Translations under genes and position numbers: made by a program
Part shown: piece after piece, positions 6,881-10,502 of the stretch
How positions within the stretch are numbered: the stretch's first letter is position 1
Layout of the letters: every line of letters begins with the position of its first letter
Source: Thermoplasmatota archaeon
Lineage (GTDB): Archaea > Thermoplasmatota > E2 > DHVEG-1
Assembly: GCA_016930995.1 (NCBI GenBank)
Contig: JAFGFQ010000123.1
Coordinates: 1-10,502 of the forward strand
DNA length: 10,502 nt
Direction of reading: 5' to 3'
Notes under the pieces: generated by a model
The model's database searches: none
What the model saw: only the letters and a program-made list of their open reading frames with translations
What the model was told of the DNA's origin: nothing

Positions 6881-6947
6881 ATCAAACGGATAAACATCTT
6901 TGGAAACATCCTTGATTCATATGAACCATGCTTTTCAATACTTGTTG

Positions 6948-6987
6948 GAGTCTGAATGAAATAATAAAATAAGCTTTTTTATTCATC
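6948..6987 (+). terminator. Imperfect hairpin with T6 tract
   Basis: About 70 nt after the stop of the solute-binding protein gene, an AT-rich imperfect stem (left arm around ctgaatgaaataataaa, right arm ttttttattcatca) ends in a run of six T. It is the first U-tract of that transcript. Confidence 0.4.
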
Positions 6988-6997
6988 AGGTCATAAG

Positions 6998-7007
6998 ATA
7001 TTTATAG
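6998..7007 (+). promoter_or_regulatory. TATA box of the secreted 200-residue protein gene
   Basis: The element atatttatag is centred about 50 nt before the TTG at 7052. The leader would hold a purine-rich aaggaaggaaaaaaggt (7028-7044) as ribosome-binding region. Confidence 0.5.
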
Positions 7008-7051
7008 AATAAGACCCTTACAATAATAAGGAAGGAAAAAAGGTATTTTCT

Positions 7052-7654
7052 TTGAAGAAGAATATCATAGTAAGTATCGGCATCTGCTCTCTACTACTTT
7101 TCAGCCCCCTGGCACTTGGCTTCTCAATCCAAAAAACAATCCCATTCCAACAGAGTGCTTCGATGCAACAACCCACTATTCTTACCGATGAACCACCAGC
7201 ATGGGCAAAAGGGAATTTCTCTGGAGTCTGGGGATTCACCCTCATTGGCGTCCCACTCCCACCAGTCGGCTGGATCACGGGATACTACCAGGTGATGGGA
7301 TCAGGTAAGGTTGTAGGGTTAGGAAACTTCGATGCCAAGTATGCTCAGTTCAACACCACCAATGCCACATCGTTCCTCCGGGGAATCATGCTCTTGACCT
7401 TCTTTTTAGGTCGTACTAGCAACCTATCGACCAACAAAAGGTCCTGGGTCTTCGGGATAGGAATCGCAGATGACATAGAATTTTTCTGGAGGCTTAACGC
7501 GATCATCGGCCCAAGCCTGAGTTTCTACATCCTCTGCAATTATACCGCGTTTGGAAATGCAACGACACTGCATTCATTACCGGGACGTTCACACACATTG
7601 ATGCATAAAGTCCTCTTGTCCGTTCCCCACGAAAATATCAGAGAGTCGACCTAA
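7052..7654 (+). CDS. Secreted protein of unknown function, probably frameshifted near the C-terminus
   Basis: This is a 200-residue reading frame starting at TTG (7052), supported by aaggt 7 nt upstream and by the signal peptide that follows (MKKNIIVSIGICSLLLFSPL, then ALGFS). The mature part begins with EPPAWAKGNFSGVWGF and continues GVPLPPVGWITGYYQV, with several N-x-S/T sites (NTTNAT, NLST, NYT). This Gly/aromatic-rich beta-type pattern resembles uncharacterised secreted archaeal proteins, but no function is recognised. The final 27 residues (HSLPGRSHTLMH and on) differ in character from the rest. In the frame one base back (codons starting 7570), the sequence reads AFITGTFTHIDA followed by TAA at 7606-7608, which looks like a natural beta-strand ending. 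A single-base deletion near 7561-7570 would explain this: a sequencing error or a recent mutation. The gene is monocistronic with its own promoter. Confidence 0.65.
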   Translation: MKKNIIVSIGICSLLLFSPLALGFSIQKTIPFQQSASMQQPTILTDEPPAWAKGNFSGVWGFTLIGVPLPPVGWITGYYQVMGSGKVVGLGNFDAKYAQFNTTNATSFLRGIMLLTFFLGRTSNLSTNKRSWVFGIGIADDIEFFWRLNAIIGPSLSFYILCNYTAFGNATTLHSLPGRSHTLMHKVLLSVPHENIREST

Positions 7655-7691
7655 AAAAAATAAACTAAGCCAACCTAACCTTTCCTCTTTT

Positions 7692-7708
7692 CTATATTTA
7701 TTTAAAAA
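7692..7708 (+). promoter_or_regulatory. Promoter of the coiled-coil winged-helix gene
   Basis: Two overlapping TATA-like elements (tatattta and atttaaaa) lie about 50-64 nt before the GTG at 7758. No clear Shine-Dalgarno sequence follows in the expected leader. Confidence 0.45.
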
Positions 7709-7757
7709 CCTCTTTTCATGCAAACATTCTTTTTCTCACCTTTGATATCCACTCCTC

Positions 7758-8198
7758 GTGGACAAAGACCAAAAGGACGTCACCAACGAAATCAAAGAAC
7801 TGAACAAACGCATCAGTGAACTAGAGTCCATGCTTGCCGCCTTACTCAAACCATTTCACGATGCACGAAAGACAACAGAACGCTATCTGAAACTTGCAGG
7901 CCTGCTCTTAGACCATGGGGGTCTTACCCCGGATGTCATCTTCCCAGACCTCAAAGACCCAATCAGTAAAGACATCATACGAGTCCTCTTGGAACGACCC
8001 GCGCAGAACGTCTCACAAATAACAGACCTGGTGAAAAGCAAACGAGGCAGCGCCTCCCGACGCATCATCAGAGAAAAACTTACGGATCTTGAAAAAAGAA
8101 ACATCATCCAGAAACAACAGCAAGGCTCCCGCTCCGTCTACAGTCTCACAGCGGAAGTGATCAAAAAGTGGACAGAACTGCTCGGTTTAACTATATAG
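7758..8198 (+). CDS. Winged-helix regulator with N-terminal coiled coil
   Basis: The 146-residue product starts at GTG; an in-frame TGA at 7743 leaves no earlier start. Residues about 5-30 (KDVTNEIKELNKRISELESM) form heptads typical of a dimerising coiled coil. Residues 68-146 form a winged helix: PISKDIIRVLLERPAQNVSQ, then the recognition region SKRGSASRRIIREKLTDLEK, then the wing IIQKQQQGSRSVYSL and a final helix. It is a cytoplasmic DNA-binding protein, probably a dimer, and the ligand, if any, is unknown. It sits directly upstream of the two small paralogs, 48 nt from the first, and may control them; a TATA-like element over its stop codon suggests they also have their own promoter. It has no visible Shine-Dalgarno site, unlike its neighbours. 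Confidence 0.75.
   Translation: MDKDQKDVTNEIKELNKRISELESMLAALLKPFHDARKTTERYLKLAGLLLDHGGLTPDVIFPDLKDPISKDIIRVLLERPAQNVSQITDLVKSKRGSASRRIIREKLTDLEKRNIIQKQQQGSRSVYSLTAEVIKKWTELLGLTI
8186..8198 (+). promoter_or_regulatory. TATA-like element for the small-paralog pair
   Basis: The sequence tttaactatatag overlaps the stop codon of the preceding regulator gene and is centred about 55 nt upstream of the ATG at 8247. This spacing equals that of the other promoters here, so the paralog pair may be transcribed on its own as well as by read-through. Confidence 0.4.
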
Positions 8199-8246
8199 AC
8201 TGACCACCCTAACAGGAAAGTAGAACCTGAAATGGAGGTAAAAAAA

Positions 8247-8522
8247 ATGAGTGAACATAACAACATGCCCGACCCAGAGAAAATCAAGGAAATCCTGGAC
8301 GTCGTCGGAGAAAAAATCCCAGGGTTGCTCAAAACCCTCAGTGAACTGCTCTACGGAGCGCAAAGCGCAAAACAGTACGCCGCTGCAGCTGCGACCTTCT
8401 ATAAGGAACTCAAGGCAGCAGGCATGACTGACGAGCAAGCATTCGAACTCACCCAGCAGTACATGAGCACCCTAAACCTCGGCAATCTCATGGGCAAAGC
8501 AATCAAACACGACCACGACTAG
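8247..8522 (+). CDS. Small conserved-looking helical protein, paralog A
   Basis: The 91-residue product starts at ATG 8247, which has ggaggt (8234-8239) 7 nt upstream. The ATG at 8232 is rejected because it overlaps that site. The sequence is helical and acidic-amphipathic: EKIKEILDVVGEKIPGLLKT, an Ala-rich stretch (44-50), then FYKELKAAGMTDEQAFELTQ (51-70) and QYMSTLNLGNLMGKA, ending in KHDHD, which could bind metal. The part from about residue 44 is homologous to residues 40-80 of the next gene (F/I-Y-x-x-EL-x-x-x-G-x-x-D ... LTQ-x-Y). No signal peptide or long membrane helix is seen. Function unknown. The two genes are 5 nt apart and surely cotranscribed. Confidence 0.75.
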   Translation: MSEHNNMPDPEKIKEILDVVGEKIPGLLKTLSELLYGAQSAKQYAAAAATFYKELKAAGMTDEQAFELTQQYMSTLNLGNLMGKAIKHDHD

Positions 8523-8527
8523 CGAGC

Positions 8528-8776
8528 ATGACCATGACAACAGACGCAGAATGGGATCTGCCAAAAATCGTCGGATCCCTCCTCTGGCTCCTCCCAAAAT
8601 TCAGCATCCGCTTCGGCATCCAAGCCTTCCGTCTGAAACACCAGGCGTATAAAGCAGCACGCATCTACCGAAGAGAACTAGCCAGGCAGGGACTCAACGA
8701 CACCATGGTTGAGCGCCTCACCCAATCCTACCTGGAAACCAGTGACCCGTTCAAACTGCTCAGAGCACTTCGATAA
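8528..8776 (+). CDS. Small basic helical protein, paralog B
   Basis: The 82-residue product starts 5 nt after the stop of paralog A, with no strong ribosome-binding site, so translational coupling is likely; ATG 8534 is an alternative start. The N-terminal half has a hydrophobic, amphipathic segment (IVGSLLWLLPKFSIRFGIQA, 14-33). The second half, IYRRELARQGLNDTMVERLT (46-65) then QSYLETSDPFKLLRALR, matches FYKELKAAGMTDEQAFELTQ QYM of paralog A. Unlike A it is strongly basic (many Arg/Lys) and may bind membrane or nucleic acid (inference). The last 22 bp of the gene recur exactly at 9634-9655. Function unknown. Confidence 0.75.
   Translation: MTMTTDAEWDLPKIVGSLLWLLPKFSIRFGIQAFRLKHQAYKAARIYRRELARQGLNDTMVERLTQSYLETSDPFKLLRALR
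8755..8776 (+). repeat. 22-bp direct repeat, copy 1 (3' end of paralog B)
   Basis: This segment encodes LLRALR and the stop codon. It is repeated base for base at 9634-9655. Between the copies lie two winged-helix genes. Confidence 0.85.
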
Positions 8777-8784
8777 CCTCGAAT

Positions 8785-8822
8785 CATTCTTTTCTTTTTT
8801 TTCTTTTTAACTAAAAAAAACC
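8785..8822. terminator. Convergent oligo-T terminators
   Basis: The plus strand carries T-runs of four, eight and five after paralog B (8790-8808), and the minus strand carries T8 (the A8 at 8813-8820) after the stop at 8838-8840 of the convergent winged-helix gene. Together they isolate the two transcription units. Confidence 0.6.
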
Positions 8823-8837
8823 TTTCTCACGACTTTT

Positions 8838-9182
8838 CTAGGAGAGTACAGCTTTTGTTTTGGTCAAATCAGACTTCCGTTTTTTCAATGGTGCTTTCAT
8901 CTCCTGTTCTGATACTTTAGATGCAATCTCAAAATCAAACCTGAGAATGACCTGCACCAGGCTGTTTTTAGTATTCAACTGGTAAAGGGAAGAGGTGCCT
9001 TGCTCCCGAGTTTTCATGACAAGGTTTTTTTCCTGCAATGATTTGATGATCTTATATACGGTCGGTCTGCTGACCTTTGCTTTCTGTGCGATTTCTGTTA
9101 TCGAGTAATCAAAGCGAGGGTAATCGGCAAGAAAATCAAGAATCTTTGTCTGCGGGTTATTCCCAAAAATATCCTTAAACAT
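8838..9182 (-). CDS. Winged-helix transcriptional regulator
   Basis: The 114-residue product begins MFKDIFGNNPQTKILDFLAD, a start typical of a frequent archaeal winged-helix family. The helix-turn-helix covers residues 27-51 (SITEIAQKAKVSRPTVYKII then KSLQE), followed by the wing NLVMKTREQGTSSLYQLN. A helix with an RFDFEIASK core follows, and a basic tail (KKRKSDLTKTK) follows that. It is cytoplasmic and binds DNA, probably as a dimer. The ATG at 9182 lies about 48 nt downstream of a TATA box (9225-9236, minus strand), while its ribosome-binding site is weak. An 8-bp palindrome ttgtacaa (9201-9208) sits near the expected transcription start and could be an autoregulatory operator. It is divergent from the gene at 9299 and convergent with paralog B. 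Confidence 0.82.
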   Translation of the reverse strand: MFKDIFGNNPQTKILDFLADYPRFDYSITEIAQKAKVSRPTVYKIIKSLQEKNLVMKTREQGTSSLYQLNTKNSLVQVILRFDFEIASKVSEQEMKAPLKKRKSDLTKTKAVLS

Positions 9183-9298
9183 GAGGTGACGCCTTTCAAT
9201 TTGTACAATACTATAGCTTGCCCCGATATATAAAATTTTTTACGTTCATGTAAAAAATATTTACAATAAATATTTATGGGAACAAATACTTATCCACC
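9183..9298. promoter_or_regulatory. Shared control region of two divergent winged-helix genes
   Basis: This 116-bp region holds a leftward TATA box (tttatatat on the minus strand, 9226-9235), a rightward TATA box (aaatatttat, 9268-9277), the palindrome ttgtacaa (9201-9208), and between the two TATA boxes a perfect inverted repeat of 9-bp arms (attttttac 9235-9243, gtaaaaaat 9250-9258) around a 6-nt spacer. A regulator bound there would cover or touch both promoters. Confidence 0.55.
9235..9258. repeat. Inverted repeat, 9-bp arms, candidate operator
   Basis: The arms at 9235-9243 and 9250-9258 are exact reverse complements around gttcat, giving a dyad of 24 bp, the usual size for a dimeric winged-helix binding site. 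It lies exactly between the divergent TATA boxes. Confidence 0.6.
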
Positions 9299-9577
9299 TT
9301 GGGGGAAAGAACGAATTTTACAAATCTACAACTCGACATTCTCTTTAAATTATGGCGTAATCGATGCTTTCGACGCAATGCAACTCTTCAAGTCGATACC
9401 GTCGTCACCTCGGCTCCATCACATCTCGTCGGAATGATGAGAGAAGAACTAAATGAACTAATACGAAAAGGTGTTGTCATAAAAATCCCCCACCGACATG
9501 GGGACAAAGTGTTCATCAACCCTTATTATATATTTGAAATTGAAAGAGCTTTAAAGAAAATTCATTCGTTCCTATAG
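9299..9577 (+). CDS. Small winged-helix DNA-binding protein
   Basis: The 92-residue product starts at TTG 9299. No other start codon occurs in frame before ATG 9434, and the TATA box about 27 nt upstream implies a leaderless transcript beginning nearly on this codon. Residues 8-26 form a helix (TNLQLDILFKLWRNRCFRR), followed by a turn and a recognition-like helix (SAPSHLVGMMREELNELIRK), a wing (VVIKIPHRHGDKVFINPYYI), and a closing helix ERALKKIH. This fits a winged-helix DNA-binding fold; no specific family is recognised. It is paired divergently with the regulator at 8838-9182, so cross-regulation or autoregulation through the inverted repeat between them is likely (inference). Confidence 0.65.
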   Translation: MGERTNFTNLQLDILFKLWRNRCFRRNATLQVDTVVTSAPSHLVGMMREELNELIRKGVVIKIPHRHGDKVFINPYYIFEIERALKKIHSFL

Positions 9578-9616
9578 AAATTCACACAAAGGACATTCCA
9601 AATTTCGCAAATTAAA

Positions 9617-9655
9617 GGGGACGATCCGTCCACACTGCTCAGAGCACTTCGATAA
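9617..9655 (+). pseudogene. Decayed 3' end of a paralog-B-like gene
   Basis: The frame ending at TAA 9653-9655 reads GDDPSTLLRALR, against TSDPFKLLRALR in paralog B. The last 22 bp are identical, and upstream bases are still similar for 4-5 codons (gat/gac ccg). Beyond that the frame (QISQIK) shows no resemblance, and there is no ribosome-binding site or start. It appears to be the vestige of a duplicated copy. Confidence 0.5.
9634..9655 (+). repeat. 22-bp direct repeat, copy 2
   Basis: This exact copy of 8755-8776 lies 879 bp downstream. The identity ends with the stop codon in both copies. Confidence 0.85.
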
Positions 9656-9680
9656 ACCACTGCCTCCTTTCCCTTTTTCT

Positions 9681-9760
9681 CTTATAAATTCATCACCAGA
9701 TCTTATCTCTTTGTTTTTCTCATTCCCTCTGAATGGAACCGAAACAATACTCGTATAAAC
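9681..9760 (+). promoter_or_regulatory. Candidate promoters of the UbiA-family gene
   Basis: Two TATA-like elements are present: cttataaat (9681-9689), fitting a start at ATG 9733 with a leader of about 20 nt, and cgtataaac (9752-9760), fitting a leaderless start at ATG 9784. Neither ATG has a Shine-Dalgarno site. An oligo-T stretch (9674-9678) just upstream may end the preceding transcript. Confidence 0.4.
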
Positions 9761-9783
9761 CAACATTTAGTTTCATAATCGCA

Positions 9784-10502
9784 ATGAAAGAATCTCTGAC
9801 CCGACAGAGTGCAACAGTTCTCAAATTTTTTACAGGGTTCATTCGCATTCGAGGAGTATGTACATGGCTTGTAATCTCTTTCATCGGATTTCTCCTTGGG
9901 ATCACTTCTCTGGAAATCACACGGTATCTCCTATCGTTGGGTTTTTTCATCATCTCAACATTCTTCATCCTTTCTTTTACCTTTTCGATCAACAACTACT
10001 ACGACGTCGATACCGACAAAGAAAATCCCCGGAGAGCAGCACTCAACGTTTTGGCATCAGGAACCATCTCAAAACACACGGGGATGATCCTTAACCTCCT
10101 CTTCATCATCGTCCCATTAGTCCTCTCTCTGTTCATCACCTGGAAGGCATTCGTGTTCTGTGCGTTCCTTCTTCTCTTTATGTGGATGTACTCCGCGCCC
10201 CCGCTCCGCCTGAAAGGCAGACCGGGGCTTGATATCATCTGGCATTTCATTGCATTGTTCGCCTTGGTCCTCTGGGGTGCGTTTCTCGCAGGCTTTATCT
10301 CCCGTATCAGCATCCTTGTCGCGATCTCCTTCGGGGTGTATGGGTGTTTCGCCCAACTCGACAACCATATCCATGACTATCCCTTCGACAAAGCAAGCGG
10401 GTCAATTACCTTTGCAGTCAGGATGGGGTTGCCCACCACGTACAAAGCCCTTATCGCGACCTTCCTCCTCTACATTGTATCCCTACTCCCCTTACTCATC
10501 CT
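9784..10502 (+). CDS. UbiA-family membrane prenyltransferase (3' end outside window)
   Basis: The frame is open from ATG 9784 to the window edge, giving 239 residues. It has many hydrophobic helices and both Asp-rich motifs of UbiA prenyltransferases: N70-NYY-D74-VDT-D78 followed by ENPRR, and D193-NHIH-D198-YPF-D202 followed by KASGSITFAVRMG. The conserved MYSAPPLRLKGRPGLDIIW (135-153) lies between them. The family uses Mg2+ at these Asp residues to transfer a polyprenyl chain to an acceptor within the membrane. In archaea one member makes digeranylgeranylglyceryl phosphate for ether lipids and others modify quinones or hemes; the sequence does not tell which substrate applies. An in-frame ATG at 9733 would add 17 residues (MEPKQYSYKPTFSFIIA). 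The shorter start already leaves about 20 residues before the first helix, as usual. The protein lacks roughly its last 50 residues. Confidence 0.85.
   Translation, partial: MKESLTRQSATVLKFFTGFIRIRGVCTWLVISFIGFLLGITSLEITRYLLSLGFFIISTFFILSFTFSINNYYDVDTDKENPRRAALNVLASGTISKHTGMILNLLFIIVPLVLSLFITWKAFVFCAFLLLFMWMYSAPPLRLKGRPGLDIIWHFIALFALVLWGAFLAGFISRISILVAISFGVYGCFAQLDNHIHDYPFDKASGSITFAVRMGLPTTYKALIATFLLYIVSLLPLLI

Noticed and set aside
8777..9655. Integrated mobile element with 22-bp attachment sites
   Set aside because: The segment is under 900 bp and contains no integrase or transposase. Protein-level similarity beyond the exact repeat fits a gene remnant as well or better, so it is kept as a hypothesis only.

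Overview
The window looks archaeal, probably from a euryarchaeal lineage such as the Thermoplasmata-related groups; the sequence does not fix the exact taxon. The evidence is TATA boxes of the tttaaatat or tttatat type at regular distances upstream of genes, oligo-T terminators without strong stems, several starts that would be leaderless, many small winged-helix regulators, and secreted proteins with Thr/Asn-rich (N-glycosylation-type) segments. No rRNA, tRNA, CRISPR array, transposase or integrase was found.

Layout. Positions 1-147 hold the C-terminal end of a gene whose fragment resembles a winged helix. Convergent to it, 369-2015 (minus) encodes an unusual 548-residue protein with eight tandem C-x2-C / C-x2-C zinc-binding units and a very basic, repetitive tail. 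A 436-bp AT-rich gap follows, then a small two-helix membrane protein (2452-2682, minus). From 2846 the strand switches and four separately promoted genes for exported or membrane-anchored proteins follow: a LolA/LppX-like protein (2846-3541), an arylsulfotransferase-family beta-propeller (3680-5044), a family 5 (oligopeptide/dipeptide type) solute-binding protein without permease genes in view (5183-6880), and a secreted protein of unknown function whose last part appears frameshifted (7052-7654).

The third part is regulatory: a coiled-coil plus winged-helix protein (7758-8198), two adjacent small paralogous proteins of unknown function (8247-8522 and 8528-8776), then two divergently transcribed winged-helix genes (8838-9182 minus and 9299-9577 plus) sharing a 116-bp control region with a 9-bp-arm inverted repeat. 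A short decayed copy of the 3' end of the second small paralog lies after the divergent pair, so this pair is bracketed by two copies of the same 22-bp sequence. The window ends inside a UbiA-family prenyltransferase (9784-10502, partial).

How the genes may work together. Each exported-protein gene has its own TATA box and usually its own Shine-Dalgarno site, so this is a cluster of single transcription units rather than one operon. The two small paralogs probably form one transcript. The most unusual elements are the eight-unit zinc protein, the small-paralog/regulator module with its duplicated 3' end, an EF-hand-like loop inserted in the solute-binding protein, and the broken secreted protein gene.
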